Shown here: one piece after another, positions 1 through 10,943 of the stretch
Numbering within the stretch: the stretch's first letter is position 1
Layout of the letters: every line of letters begins with the position of its first letter
Assembly: GCF_040807025.1 (NCBI RefSeq)
Contig: NC_090981.1
Location: 70,255,645 to 70,319,644 of the forward strand
DNA from: Struthio camelus
Lineage: Eukaryota; Chordata; Aves; Struthioniformes; Struthionidae
Length of the DNA stretch: 64,000 bases
Reading direction: 5' to 3'
The notes under the pieces: model-generated
The model's database searches: none
Seen by the model: only the letters and a program-made list of their open reading frames with translations
What the model was told of the DNA's origin: nothing
Position numbers and translations under genes: made by a program

Positions 1-171
1 CCTCTGTCAGTTATCGCGTGTCAGGAGCGGCCAGGAGAATCCAAATGCCAGCGGAAAGGTTCTCTGCCCGGTCCCGAAGAGGAGCCTTCGGCCGTAGGAA
101 GGTTGGCAGCGTCCTTACCGTGACCCGTGAGCCACGCTTCGTGGACCAGCAAAGGAGAGGGGGGAGTAGCG

Positions 172-514
172 CCTGGTAGCCCAGTCGCTATGGCATCGCT
201 GGCGCTAGCAGGCCCGCGAGGTCTGTGTGAAGCCTCACCTGCCTGTCTGGAGCTTTATTTTGGTCTGTTTACCCGGAGTAACCGGCGAGGCCTAAAATGA
301 GAATTTAGGATGGCTAGATGGGTTACCTGTGACCCGACCTGTCCTCGCCTTGCTTTGCTGCCTAGCAGCAAGCAATAACGGGAACTTGGGACCCCAGAAT
401 AAAAACTGTTGCAGTGCTTAAGGGAGGACCTGCGTTTGCCCAGGTTAGGGAACCGTAATGAAAGCTTGGGGGGGGGGGGCGGGAGGGGGGAGAGGAAGCT
501 CCAAAACAGGAACC
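172..514. other. Unique sequence with G12 tract
   Basis: No gene recognised. G12 at 468-479 followed by CGGGAGGGGGGAGAGG could form a G-quadruplex on the + strand. The run length differs between the two flank A copies (G11 at 53381-53391), as expected for slippage. This interval, together with module b, is missing from the flank B copy at 48091. Confidence 0.5.
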
Positions 515-785
515 TCCCGGTGACCTTGGTGGTTTGATTCATTTGCAGAATAGTGTTCCGAGGGCCAGCAACCTGAGGAGGAGCCGCTCGACCCGTTTTG
601 TTGATTTCGGTGATGCTGTTTTAAGGAAGCACGTAAGTACAGAAGAGCTCTGGGAGGGTTTTCAAACAAGACGGGGAAGAGCGTGGGAAAGCTAGGTGCC
701 GTGAGTACGGAAGTTGTTAAGGGCTGAGAGAATTTGGGGGGTTAAGCGTGCGCACGTGACGGTCTGAAAGGGGCTGATGCACAAG
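515..785 (+). repeat. Module b of flank A
   Basis: Aligns by eye with 45865-46140 in flank B, at a different position relative to modules a and c. It contains the acceptor-donor bracketed segment at 549-632. Repeated at 53427-53697 in the second copy. Confidence 0.55.
549..632 (+). other. Candidate internal exon, 84 bp
   Basis: Preceded by TTTGATTCATTTGCAG (AG at 547-548) and followed by GTAAGTACAG (GT at 633-634), both good matches to vertebrate splice sites. Between them are exactly 28 codons open in one frame only: NSVPRASNLRRSRS, then TRFVDFGDAVLRKH. The other two frames contain stops. I do not recognise the peptide. The flank B relative at about 45900-46000 has lost the donor and the frame. 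The same segment is at 53461-53544. It may be a remnant or cassette exon of a gene carried by the ancestral unit, or chance. Confidence 0.35.
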
Positions 786-819
786 CAGTAGTAAAAGGGC
801 GTGACGGAGTGCAAGGTTC

Positions 820-1000
820 CTCCCCGGTGTGGGCCCGTGCGTGCGCCCTCGCTCTCGCGGACGCAGGCGCTCTGGAGGCGCAGGGATTCGGGCAAGCAGG
901 CCCACAGGCGGACTTGGGGAAAACGGTGTGCAGAGCGCTCGGCGGGTGAGCGGGGCTGGAGCGGGTCGAGGGCTGTCCCGGGCGGGCTGCCTGGGTCCAT
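820..1000 (+). repeat. Module c (exon-like) of flank A
   Basis: Begins GGGCCCGTGCGTGCG and runs through CTCTGGAGGCGCAGG to a donor-like site at 944/945. It has a diverged copy at 48092 and a more diverged one at about 3684-3770 (GGTTCCTCCCC, CCCTCGCTCG, CCTGGAGGTG). In this copy the site reads CGG/GTGAGC; in the 53856 copy it reads CAG/GTGAGC, and in the 48268 copy CAG/GTGAGT. A splice donor ancestral to the family is plausible; no reading frame is conserved across the copies. Confidence 0.55.
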
Positions 1001-1490
1001 CCGGTTCTGCTCCCTGTCCCTCTGTCCAGCTCTCCATCTTTCTCTTTCTTTCCCCATAGCTCTGTCCGGTGCCCCATCCCTTTGTTTAACTACTCGTTGC
1101 TCTGCCCAGCTCCCCATCCCTCTTGTACTCTTCCCGTCCCTCTGTCAATACCTGCTTCCCTCTGTCTGCTTCTCCATCCCTCTGACTGGCTCCCTATCGC
1201 TCTGTCCAGCTCTTCGTCGTCCTCTTTCTCTCCCGATCCCACTACCTGCCTGCTGTCCCTCTGCCTGGCTCCCCATCCCTCCACCACCCCCCCCAACTGC
1301 TCTGTCTATCTGCCTCTTCGTACCTCTCTTTGCCCCTTCAGCCCTCCATCCACCTCTCCAGTCTTCTCTGTTTCCATCCCTCTGTTCAGCTCCTCATCCA
1401 TCTATTTGCCGCCTCCTTATCCCTCTTTTCCCCTGTACCATCCCATCTCTCTGTCCGACTTCCCCTCTCTCTTTTGGGGGGTTTAGTACC
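1001..1490 (+). repeat. CT-rich minisatellite, ~20-bp degenerate unit
   Basis: Almost pure pyrimidine on the + strand. Units are close to CCCTCTGTCCAGCTCCCCAT with frequent expansions and substitutions. The frames across it encode leucine, proline and serine-rich repeats with no conserved domain. The near-identical second copy lies at about 53912-54402 and a diverged, longer relative at about 48320-49140. A purine-rich complementary strand of this length could form triplex DNA or act as a long polypyrimidine tract if transcribed. Confidence 0.85.
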
Positions 1491-2520
1491 TTTTTTGGCA
1501 GACAATCGCGTGTCCCTTTAGGCCCCAGGAAGCAGAAAGTTCTGACCTGACAGCAAAGTATTTGGTCTTTTTAATGCTCTTGCGGCTGAAGGTGACTCCT
1601 AATGAAAAGCAATGAGAATTCTGAGGATTCACTGGAAACGTAAAAGACAGTATCTGCCCTTTTTAAAAGGCTGTGTGCTTCCGCTAATAATACCTGTAGT
1701 AATCAAGCCACTAGATTTTTCTGACAATAAGAGCCTTTAAGCTGCGATCGCTACTCGAAAAGTCCAGATATTTTAGAAACTGAACGAGCCTTCTGAGCTT
1801 GCTGACTGCAGTACCTCGAAAGATGATCAGAGTGCTGATGTTTTCATGCTTTAGTGTGGTAGAGATGCTCTGTGCAAACATCCCTTGTGTTTAATCTTCA
1901 AAACTGCGCAGACTGTCACGGAGCTCTCTTTTGACTATCTACTTTGCGTAACAAACAGAAAGGCAGGAGGTTGACAGTGCTAAATGAGTAAGGTCATTGC
2001 TTGTTTAGGGGTTGCAAATTTTATGGAATTTTGTCCTTTTAAATCTCATCTAGAATATGCTTGCAAAAAATCCCTGGGAAGAAAACAAGGAGTATAAGCA
2101 GCTTTTGAATATTATTAGCAATACTTACACGTTCTGGATGGGTTCTTAGGGTCCCCCATGGTCTTCTGCCCTCCCCATTACCCCCAAATTTACCCATTTT
2201 GCAGTGTTTTGGCACTTATTTTGCTCTTTCTTGTCCCGAAGCAGGTCAGGGTTTGGTGTGGACAGAGGGGGGAAGGAGCCAGCTGTGGGTAAATGGGCCC
2301 TGGATGGCATCGCGGGGACACGGCGAATCCTGGCACAGCCCATCTTCAGCACGGGGAGAGGCCGGAGTGCTGCCGTGATGAGTGCTGAGAAAGGTACCTC
2401 TCTTTGGATTATGTGCACCCCAGAGCCCACCTTCTGGCCTTTCATTCTCCCCCGATCCCTCCTGTCAAGTATTTGTGCTCTGCGGATGCCTGAGTTTGGC
2501 TTTTTGTGACTTGTAGGTTC
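1491..2520. other. Unique sequence, no gene recognised
   Basis: AT-richer, low-CpG sequence between the CT-rich minisatellite and a T/C-rich tract. Short open frames on both strands show no domain. Identical at 54403-55432. Confidence 0.5.
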
Positions 2521-2850
2521 CTCCGCTGAGGTTCTTTTTGCCCCTGAGGTCCTCCCTTTCACCATCTTGTCCCCACAGAACCCTGAATTGTTTCTTCTCC
2601 CTCGCCCAGCCCACAACATCCCTTCCTTTTCCTTTTCTTTTTTGCTGCCCCTCGATCCTTCCTTTTGCAATTTTGCACCACCAGTTCACTCTGTTAAGCT
2701 CTTCTCTCTTTTGGGCTTTTTGCACCCCCCACCCCCCACCCCCTTTGTAAAGCTTTTTTTGTGCCGCTTACAAGCTTCTGGCTTTTTTTCCCCTGAGAAG
2801 CCTTCCTTCTGGCTTTGTGTGTCAGCACCCTCCCCTTTTTGAATAAAGCA
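2520..2850 (+). other. T/C-rich tract with C-rich run and AATAAA
   Basis: Pyrimidine-rich stretch with an acceptor-like CTTGTCCCCACAG ending at about 2578. It contains a C6-A-C6-A-C5 run at 2725-2743, whose complement has three long G-runs and may form a G-quadruplex. It ends in AATAAA at 2842-2847, a candidate poly(A) signal for a rightward transcript. Repeated at 55432-55762. Confidence 0.4.
2842..2847 (+). terminator. Candidate poly(A) signal AATAAA
   Basis: Canonical hexamer following the T/C-rich tract, with T-rich sequence TCTCTTTATG about 25 bp downstream. Second copy at 55754-55759. No transcript is known to end here. Confidence 0.3.
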
Positions 2851-3683
2851 GAGATTAAAGGCAAACTCGGTATCTCTTTATGCAGCTGCAACCCTTTGGA
2901 GGGGAAGCAAATACGTTATTGTGGTTTGTAGTATTTCTGGGCTAACTCTGGGGAAATCCTCATCACAGTTTGGATTTTTTGTTGTTGTTTCTATAAGTTC
3001 GTTGCTTTGAAAGTTTGAAACTAGTATTCGTTTGGCTTACTGCCTTACTGTCATAACTGAGCGTAAAGCAGAGATTGTGTTGCCATTGCATATGACCTCC
3101 CTCATATGGTGCTTGCGTTCATATACGTGTGTTCTCCCCAGGAGTACTCTTGCCTTTTCCTTTCCTTTAGTAAACAAACGCCTTTCTGAGCCAATACCGA
3201 GCAACACGGTGGATGTGCTTCTAGCGCTAACGTCGCGTCGCAGGAGGCAGCTGAGAGCAGTCGATAAGCCGGTGCTCTAGACATGCAAAGGCAGGAAGAA
3301 GCGGACTAGCTATTGAGCTTCCCTCGAGAGCAGAGGAAGAGGAGAAGAAACCCAGGGGGCGGTCATACGCCCGCTGACGATTCCGGAGGCTTTGCCTTGC
3401 AATGCGTTTCTCCTGGTAGGCGGCAGCACTCATTGCCCGTGGCGGGTAAGGGCCGGAACCACCTTGCGCTGAGGGCTCAGCAGAACCAGAGAGGCGAGGG
3501 TGTCCCTGGGGTGGCTGCGGGTGCCTGGATTTCTCCGGCCCACCTCAAGGCATGCGTTGCGGGGAGAAAAGGGTGCGGGCTTTCAGGGGCCTGGCAGTGC
3601 TCTGCTCCGTGCGGGCACAGGGCAGGGTCTGCCCTGAACACATGTTTGCCTCTCCCTGTCTTTGTTTTAATTCCTGCCTTTAG
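2851..3683. other. Unique sequence, no gene recognised
   Basis: Moderately AT-rich, becoming GC-richer after 3230. Short open frames on both strands have no identifiable domain. It ends in a polypyrimidine stretch TTTGTTTTAATTCCTGCC leading to the TAG acceptor at 3681-3683. Repeated at 55763-56595. Confidence 0.5.
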
Positions 3684-3844
3684 GGCTGAGGTTCCTCCCC
3701 AGAGCAGACTTGTACGTGTGCCCTCGCTCGTGTAGATGCAGATGGCCTGGAGGTGTGGGGAGGCAGGCTGTCCCGCGAGAAGGACTTTTGCGCGGCGTCC
3801 CGGGGAGGATAGCTGCGATGTACCTCGTGCACCCAAGGGTGTTG
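3684..3844 (+). other. Exon-like segment, third relative of module c
   Basis: Bracketed by a strong acceptor (polypyrimidine then CTTTAG at 3678-3683) and a strong donor TTG/GTAAGC (GT at 3845-3846), giving a 161-bp segment. Its 5' half (GAGGTTCCTCCCC, CCCTCGCTCG, CCTGGAGGTG) resembles 808-885 of the same flank. Its 3' end resembles 44390-44411. No frame is conserved between relatives, so it would more likely be a non-coding exon. Copy at 56596-56756. Confidence 0.35.
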
Positions 3845-3845
3845 G

Positions 3846-4084
3846 TAAGCGACAAGATAACAAGTGGCTGTTTCCTGGTCACTCCCCTCACTAGAGAAAA
3901 ATCGATTTACAGATTGGCTTTCACATGGAGAGAGAAACAGTACACCTTTCCTCAGGTCTGGTTGGGGTTTCACAGTGTGCCTGCACTAACACGTGGTCGT
4001 TGTCAGAGACGGTTTAGACGGGTTGCCTGCAGAGAGGTAGGAAAGGCATTACCTTTCGTGGACAGTGCTGTGGTGGGCAGAGCT
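3846..4084. other. Unique sequence, nothing identified
   Basis: Intron-like or intergenic sequence between the exon-like segment and the LTR-like module, with no motif recognised. Repeated at 56758-56996. Confidence 0.4.
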
Positions 4085-4285
4085 ACGGACGAAGAGGTGT
4101 GAGAGCGAGGTGCCTGAGCCTTAAAACTGACTGGAAGGGACAGGATTCAAGGCCGGTTGGTGCACAGCACACAGCGCAACGCCAGGCTCATTATAAAGGT
4201 ACTGTAATTGGGGAAACGGCCCGCTGACAGAAGAAGAAAGGTTAAAGCTCTGTGTGAAATAAAGGGTCCTTCCCATCAGTGCTGA
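4085..4285 (+). mobile_element. LTR-like module with TATA box and AATAAA
   Basis: Contains TATAAA at 4192-4197 and AATAAA at 4258-4263, 60 bp apart, the arrangement of a short retroviral R region. It aligns with 46530-46725, which sits just upstream of a retroviral pol fragment. Primer-binding site, terminal TG/CA and target-site duplications were not found, so this is a remnant at best. Copy at 56997-57197, with TATAAA at 57104-57109 and AATAAA at 57170-57175. Confidence 0.4.
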
Positions 4286-4439
4286 GGAAGAGGGTCGCGT
4301 TTCTTAGAGCAGCATATCCGTCGTTTTTCTGGTAGCAGCAGAGCACCGCAGTGGGAGGTTCTGGAAGAGTCAGGAGCAGAACTGGCAGGAGGCTCTTTTC
4401 CCTGTCCGGATGGAAAAACGGCTGTAAGCACGCTTGCCA
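4286..4439. other. Short transition to GC-rich edge
   Basis: No feature identified apart from rising GC content toward the CpG-island-like segment at 4440. Confidence 0.4.
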
Positions 4440-4748
4440 GAAACCGAGGAGGCCGAGGACGAGGCCCGGCTGGGGCCCTTGCCTTGGGCCCTGACTGCGG
4501 GCACCCGGCGCACCCTGCCACCCGAGGCCTGCTCGCCCCAGGCGCGACTGCCACCGCCACCACCCCTCGGCGCTGCTGCGCCCCGGTGCTGCACCGCCGC
4601 CGAGACACGGGGTGCTCGTGAGGTCCCCGCCACCGTCTCCTCCTGCAGGACACAGGTGCCCGGGGGGAGGGTACGAAAGGGTCGGGGCGGCCCGACCGGA
4701 GGGTGCGGGGAGCGGCGGCGGCCGCTGCCGGCCTAGGCCAGCGGGGTC
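4440..4748. promoter_or_regulatory. GC-rich CpG-island-like segment left of the array
   Basis: A sharp GC and CpG increase begins near 4440, directly left of the first NRF1-like core at 4749. It contains GCGGCGGCGGCCGCTGCC near 4702 and an acceptor-like CTCCTCCTGCAG ending at about 4649. Open frames on both strands here are proline, arginine and alanine rich and look like by-products of composition. The segment may be the left part of the CpG island whose right part lies at 43884-44420, now separated by the array. An identical copy is at 57352-57660. Promoter activity is inferred only. Confidence 0.45.
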
Positions 4749-5115
4749 GCGCATGCGCACTGGATCAGACCGGCTCGCGGCTGCGGCAAGCGGAGTGGCG
4801 CATGCGCATTGGGGGGCGACCCGCTTACTCCCTGCTGCCCTCAAGTGACTACGAACCGGTACTGCAGGCAGGGGATTAACGCATGCGCACTGCTCCAGAT
4901 GTGCTCCATGCTGCCCTCGGGTGATGCCACCCCAATAGTGCAGCCAGCCGACGAACGCATGCGTCCTGGACGCATCGGTTCCTTGGTGCCCCTCGAGCGA
5001 TGAAAGCCTGCCAGCCAAACAGCCGCCTCGCGCATGCGCGCCGCCCCGACACTGCTCCCTGCGGCCCTCAGCTACGAACAGCGTAGTACTGCAGGCAGCC
5101 GCAGCGCGCAGGCGC
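4749..5115 (+). repeat. Diverged left-edge units of the array
   Basis: Successive GCGCATGCGC-like cores start at 4749, 4798, 4879, 4955, 5030 and 5106, then 5202 and 5278. The spacings are 49, 81, 76, 75, 76, 96 and 76 bp. The cores keep the periodicity while the sequence between them is strongly diverged (for example ACGCATGCGC and ACGCATGCGT). The unit at 5106 reads GCGCAGGCGCACTTGCTCGG, where interior units read CAGTGGTTTCGG. Diverged flanks with a homogenised interior are typical of an old tandem array. An identical copy lies at 57661-58027. Confidence 0.85.
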
Positions 5116-8100
5116 ACTTGCTCGGCGTGGCTCGCTGGTGCCCTCGGCTGGCCAGAAATCGGTACTGCAGCCCGAAAAATCAGTACTGCAGCCGAAGCGG
5201 GGCGCAGGCGCAGTGGTTTCGGCGTGGCTCGTTGGTGCCCTCGGCTGGCCAGAAATCGGTACTGCAGGCGAAGCGGGGCGCATGCGCAGTAGTTTCGGCG
5301 TGGCTCGTGGGTGCCCTCGGCTGGCCAGAAATCGGTACTGCAGCGCGAAAAATCGGTACTGCAGGCGAAGCGGGGCGCATGCGCACTGGGTTTCGGCGTG
5401 GCTCGTTGGTGCCCTCGGCTGGCCAGAAATCGGTACTGCAGCCCGAAAAATCGGTACTGCAGGCGAAGCGGGGCGCATGCGCACTGGGTTTCGGCGTGGC
5501 TCGTGGGTGCCCTCGGCTGGCCAGAAATCGGTACTGCAGGCGAAGCGGGGCGCATGCGCAGTGGTTTCGGCGTGGCTCGTTGGTGCCCTCGGCTGGCCAG
5601 AAATTGGTACTGCAGGCGAAGCGGGGCGCAGGCGCAGTGGTTTCGGCGTGGCTCGTTGGTGCCCTCGGCTGGCCAGAAATCGGTACTGCAGGCGAAGCGG
5701 GGCGCATGCGCACTGGGTTTCGGCGTGGCTCGTTGGTGCCCTCGGCTGGCCAGAAATCGGTACTGCAGGCGAAGCGGGGCGCAGGCGCAGTGGTTTCGGC
5801 GTGGCTCGTTGGTGCCCTCGGCTGGCCAGAAATCGGTACTGCAGGCGAAGCGGGGCGCAGGCGCAGTGGTTTCGGCGTGACTCGTGGGTGCCCTCGGCTG
5901 GCCAGAAATCGGTACTGCAGGCGAAGCGGGGCGCATGCGCAGTGGTTTCGGCGTGGCTCGTGGGTGCCCTCGGCTGGCCAGAAATCGGTACTGCAGGCGA
6001 AGCGGGGCGCAGGCGCACTGGGTTTCGGCGTGGCTCGTTGGTGCCCTCGGCTGGCCAGAAATCGGTACTGCAGGCGAAGCGGGGCGCATGCGCACTGGGT
6101 TTCGGCGTGGCTCGTGGGTGCCCTCGGCTGGCCAGAAATCGGTACTGCAGCCCGAAAAAACGGTCCTGCAGGCGAAGCGGGGCGCATGCGCACTGGGTTT
6201 CGGCGTGGGTCGTTGGTGCCCTCGGCTGGCCAGAAATCGGTACTGCAGGCGAAGCGGGGCGCATGCGCAGTGGTTTCGGCGTGGCTCGTTGGTGCCCTCG
6301 GCTGGCCAGAAATCGGTACTGCAGGCGAAGCGGGGCGCAGGCGCAGTGGTTTCGGCGTGGCTCGTTGGTGCCCTCGGCTGGCCAGAAATCGGTACTGCAG
6401 GCGAAGCGGGGCGCATGCGCACTGGGTTTCGGCGTGGCTCGTTGGTGCCCTCGGCTGGCCAGAAATCGGTACTGCAGGCGAAGCGGGGCGCATGCGCAGT
6501 AGTTTCGGCGTGGCTCGTGGGTGCCCTCGGCTGGCCAGAAATCGGTACTGCAGCGCGAAAAATCGGTACTGCAGGCGAAGCGGGGCGCATGCGCACTGGG
6601 TTTCGGCGTGGCTCGTTGGTGCCCTCGGCTGGCCAGAAATCGGTCCTGCAGCGCGAAAAATCGGTACTGCAGGCGAAGCGGGGCGCATGCGCACTGGGTT
6701 TCGGCGTGGCTCGTTGGTGCCCTCGGCTGGCCAGAAATCGGTACTGCAGGCGAAGCGGGGCGCAGGCGCAGTGGTTTCGGCGTGGCTCGTTGGTGCCCTC
6801 GGCTGGCCAGAAATCGGTACTGCAGGCGAAGCGGGGCGCAGGCGCACTGGGTTTCGGCGTGGCTCGTTGGTGCCCTCGGCTGGCCAGAAATCGGTACTGC
6901 AGGCGAAGCGGGGCGCATGCGCACTGGGTTTCGGCGTGGCTCGTGGGTGCCCTCGGCTGGCCAGAAATCGGTACTGCAGCCCGAAAAAACGGTCCTGCAG
7001 GCGAAGCGGGGCGCATGCGCACTGGGTTTCGGCGTGGGTCGTTGGTGCCCTCGGCTGGCCAGAAATCGGTACTGCAGGCGAAGCGGGGCGCATGCGCAGT
7101 GGTTTCGGCGTGGCTCGTTGGTGCCCTCGGCTGGCCAGAAATCGGTACTGCAGGCGAAGCGGGGCGCAGGCGCAGTGGTTTCGGCGTGGCTCGTTGGTGC
7201 CCTCGGCTGGCCAGAAATCGGTACTGCAGGCGAAGCGGGGCGCATGCGCACTGGGTTTCGGCGTGGCTCGTTGGTGCCCTCGGCTGGCCAGAAATCGGTA
7301 CTGCAGCGCGAAAAATCGGTACTGCAGGCGAAGCGGGGCGCAGGCGCAGTGGTTTCGGCGTGGCTCGTGGGTGCCCTCGGCTGGCCAGAAATCGGTACTG
7401 CAGGCGAAGCGGGGCGCATGCGCAGTGGTTTCGGCGTGGCTCGTTGGTGCCCTCGGCTGGCCAGAAATCGGTCCTGCAGCGCGAAAAATCGGTACTGCAG
7501 GCGAAGCGGGGCGCATGCGCACTGGGTTTCGGCGTGACTCGTGGGTGCCCTCGGCTGGCCAGAAATCGGTACTACAGCCCGAAAAATCGGTACTGCAGGC
7601 GAAGCGGGGCGCAGGCGCAGTGGTTTCGGCGTGGCTCGTTGGTGCCCTCGGCTGGCCAGAAATCGGTACTGCAGCGCGAAAAATCCGTACTGCAGGCGAA
7701 GCGGGGCGCATGCGCACTGGGTTTCGGTGTGGCTCGTTGGTGCCCTCGGCTGGCGAAAAATCGGTACTGCAGGCGAAGCGGGGCGCATGCGCAGTGGTTT
7801 CGGCGTGGCTCGTTGGTGCCCTCGGCTGGCCAAAAATCGGTACTGCAGGCGAAGCGGGGTGCATGCGCAGTGGTTTCGGCGTGGCTCGTTGGTGCCCTCG
7901 GCTGGCCAGAAATCGGTCCTGCAGGCGAAGCGGGGCGCAGGCGCAGTGGTTTCGGCGTGGCTCGTTGGTGCCCTCGGCTGGCCAGAAATCGGTACTGCAG
8001 GCGAAGCGGGGCGCATGCGCAGTGGTTTCGGCGTGGCTCGTTGGTGCCCTCGGCTGGCCAGAAATCGGTACTGCAGGCGAAGCGGGGCGCAGGCGCAGTG

Positions 8101-9932
8101 GTTTCGGCGTGGCTCGTTGGTGCCCTCGGCTGGCGAGAAATCGGTACTGCAGGCGAAGCGGGGCGCATGCGCAGTAGTTTCGGCGTGGCTCGTGGGTGCC
8201 CTCGGCTGGCCAGAAATCGGTACTGCAGCCCGAAAAATCGGTACTGCAGGCGAAGCGGGGCGCATGCGCACTGGGTTTCGGCGTGGCTCGTTGGTGCCCT
8301 CGGCTGGCCAGAAATCGGTACTGCAGCCCGAAAAATCGGTACTGCAGGCGAAGCGGGGCGCATGCGCACTGGGTTTCGGCGTGGCTCGTGGGTGCCCTCG
8401 GCTGGCCAGAAATCGGTACTGCAGGCGAAGCGGGGCGCAGGCGCAGTGGTTTCGGCGTGGCTCGTTGGTGCCCTCGGCTGGCCAGAAATCGGTACTGCAG
8501 GCGAAGCGGGGCGCAGGCGCAGTGGTTTCGGCGTGGCTCGTTGGTGCCCTCGGCTGGCCAGAAATCGGTACTGCAGGCGAAGCGGGGCGCAGGCGCACTG
8601 GGTTTCGGCGTGGCTCGTTGGTGCCCTCGGCTGGCCAGAAATCGGTACTGCAGGCGAAGCGGGGCGCATGCGCACTGGGTTTCGGCGTGGCTCGTGGGTG
8701 CCCTCGGCTGGCCAGAAATCGGTACTGCAGCCCGAAAAAACGGTCCTGCAGGCGAAGCGGGGCGCATGCGCACTGGGTTTCGGCGTGGGTCGTTGGTGCC
8801 CTCGGCTGGCCAGAAATCGGTACTGCAGGCGAAGCGGGGCGCATGCGCAGTGGTTTCGGCGTGGCTCGTTGGTGCCCTCGGCTGGCCAGAAATCGGTACT
8901 GCAGGCGAAGCGGGGCGCAGGCGCAGTGGTTTCGGCGTGGCTCGTTGGTGCCCTCGGCTGGCCAGAAATCGGTACTGCAGGCGAAGCGGGGCGCATGCGC
9001 AGTGGTTTCGGCGTGGCTCGTTGGTGCCCTCGGCTGGCCAGAAATCGGTACTGCAGCGCGAAAAATCAGTACTGCAGGCGAAGCGGGGCGCATGCGCACT
9101 GGGTTTCGGCGTGACTCGTGGGTGCCCTCGGCTGGCCAGAAATCGGTACTACAGCCCGAAAAATCGGTACTGCAGGCGAAGCGGGGCGCAGGCGCAGTGG
9201 TTTCGGCGTGGCTCGTTGGTGCCCTCGGCTGGCCAGAAATCGGTACTGCAGGCGAAGCGGGGTGCATGCGCAGTGGTTTCGGCGTGGCTCGTTGGTGCCC
9301 TCGGCTGGCCAGAAATCGGTACTGCAGGCGAAGCGGGGCGCAGGCGCAGTGGTTTCGGCGTGGCTCGTGGGTGCCCTCGGCTGGCCAGAAATCGGTACTG
9401 CAGGCGAAGCGGGGCGCATGCGCAGTGGTTTCGGCGTGGCTCGTTGGTGCCCTCGGCTGGCCAGAAATCGGTACTGCAGGCGAAGCGGGGCGCAGGCGCA
9501 GTGGTTTCGGCGTGGCTCGTTGGTGCCCTCGGCTGGCCAGAAATCGGTACTGCAGGCGAAGCGGGGCGCAGGCGCAGTGGTTTCGGCGTGGCTCGTTGGT
9601 GCCCTCGGCTGGCGAAAAATCGGTACTGCAGGCGAAGCGGGGCGCATGCGCACTGGGTTTCGGCGTGGCTCGTTGGTGCCCTCGGCTGGCCAGAAATCGG
9701 TACTGCAGGCGAAGCGGGGCGCATGCGCAGTGGTTTCGGCGTGGCTCGTGGGTGCCCTCGGCTGGCCAGAAATCGGTACTGCAGGCGAAGCGGGGCGCAG
9801 GCGCAGTGGTTTCGGCGTGGCTCGTTGGTGCCCTCGGCTGGCCAGAAATCGGTACTGCAGCGCGAAAAATCGGTCCTGCAGGCGAAGCGGGGCGCATGCG
9901 CAGTGGTTTCGGCGTGGCTCGTTGGTGCCCTC

Positions 9933-10943
9933 GGCTAGCCAGAAATCGGTACTGCAGGCGAAGCGGGGCGCAGGCGCAGTGGTTTCGGCGTGGCTCGTTG
10001 GTGCCCTCGGCTGGCCAGAAATCGGTACTGCAGGCGAAGCGGGGCGCATGCGCAGTGGTTTCGGCGTGGCTCGTTGGTGCCCTCGGCTGGCCAGAAATCG
10101 GTACTGCAGGCGAAGCGGGGCGCAGGCGCAGTGGTTTCGGCGTGGCTCGTTGGTGCCCTCGGCTGGCCAGAAATCGGTCCTGCAGGCGAAGCGGGGCGCA
10201 TGCGCAGTGGTTTCGGCGTGGCTCGTTGGTGCCCTCGGCTGGCCAGAAATCGGTACTGCAGGCGAAGCGGGGCGCAGGCGCAGTGGTTTCGGCGTGGCTC
10301 GTTGGTGCCCTCGGCTGGCCAAAAATCGGTACTGCAGGCGAAGCGGGGCGCAGGCGCAGTGGTTTCGGCGTGGCTCGTTGGTGCCCTCGGCTGGCCAGAA
10401 ATCGGTACTGCAGGCGAAGCGGGGCGCAGGCGCAGTGGTTTCGGCGTGGCTCGTTGGTGCCCTCGGCTGGCCAGAAATCGGTACTGCAGGCGAAGCGGGG
10501 CGCAGGCGCAGTGGTTTCGGCGTGGCTCGTGGGTGCCCTCGGCTGGCCAGAAATCGGTACTGCAGGCGAAGCGGGGCGCAGGCGCAGTGGTTTCGGCGTG
10601 GCTCGTTGGTGCCCTCGGCTGGCGAAAAATCGGTACTGCAGGCGAAGCGGGGCGCATGCGCACTGGGTTTCGGCGTGGCTCGTTGGTGCCCTCGGCTGGC
10701 CAGAAATCGGTACTGCAGGCGAAGCGGGGCGCATGCGCAGTGGTTTCGGCGTGGCTCGTGGGTGCCCTCGGCTGGCCAGAAATCGGTACTGCAGGCGAAG
10801 CGGGGCGCAGGCGCACTGGGTTTCGGCGTGGCTCGTTGGTGCCCTCGGCTGGCCAGAAATCGGTCCTGCAGCGCGAAAAATCGGTCCTGCAGGCGAAGCG
10901 GGGCGCATGCGCAGTGGTTTCGGCGTGGCTCGTTGGTGCCCTC
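9933..10943 (+). repeat. 1011-bp higher-order segment inside the array
   Basis: A private variant, GGCTAGCC in place of GGCTGGCC, occurs at 9933 and 10944 (1011 bp apart). It recurs as pairs with exactly the same spacing at 17089/18100 and 27612/28623, plus two more at 40057 and 43055 (2998 bp apart). The pairs are offset by 7156, 10523 and 17679 bp. The array is therefore organised in higher-order blocks copied over many kilobases, not only as single units. Confidence 0.85.

Larger units (their letters stand above)
1..5288 (+). repeat. Flank A, first copy of ~52.9 kb direct repeat
   Basis: This segment reappears at 52914-58200 in the same orientation. The offset is 52913 bp up to a G-run at 468-479 and 52912 bp after it, because that run is 12 G here and 11 G there. 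Besides this I noticed only two substitutions: G at 944 against A at 53856, and C against T inside the CT-rich tract near 1414 (54326). Identity is therefore about 99.9% over 5.2 kb. Correspondence stops at 5289/58201, inside the second full minisatellite unit. The near identity implies a recent tandem duplication, ongoing homogenisation between units of a macrosatellite, or an assembly junction between haplotypes. The sequence alone cannot separate these. Confidence 0.95.

Noticed and set aside
801-1550. 249-codon leucine/proline/serine-rich frame, repeated at 53713-54462
   Set aside because: It lies mostly within the CT-rich minisatellite and reflects its composition; the flank B relative does not preserve it as one frame.
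4276-4736. Proline/arginine/alanine-rich open frames in the GC-rich left edge on both strands
   Set aside because: Overlapping frames on opposite strands are all open because stops are rare at this GC content; no motif or start context supports one.
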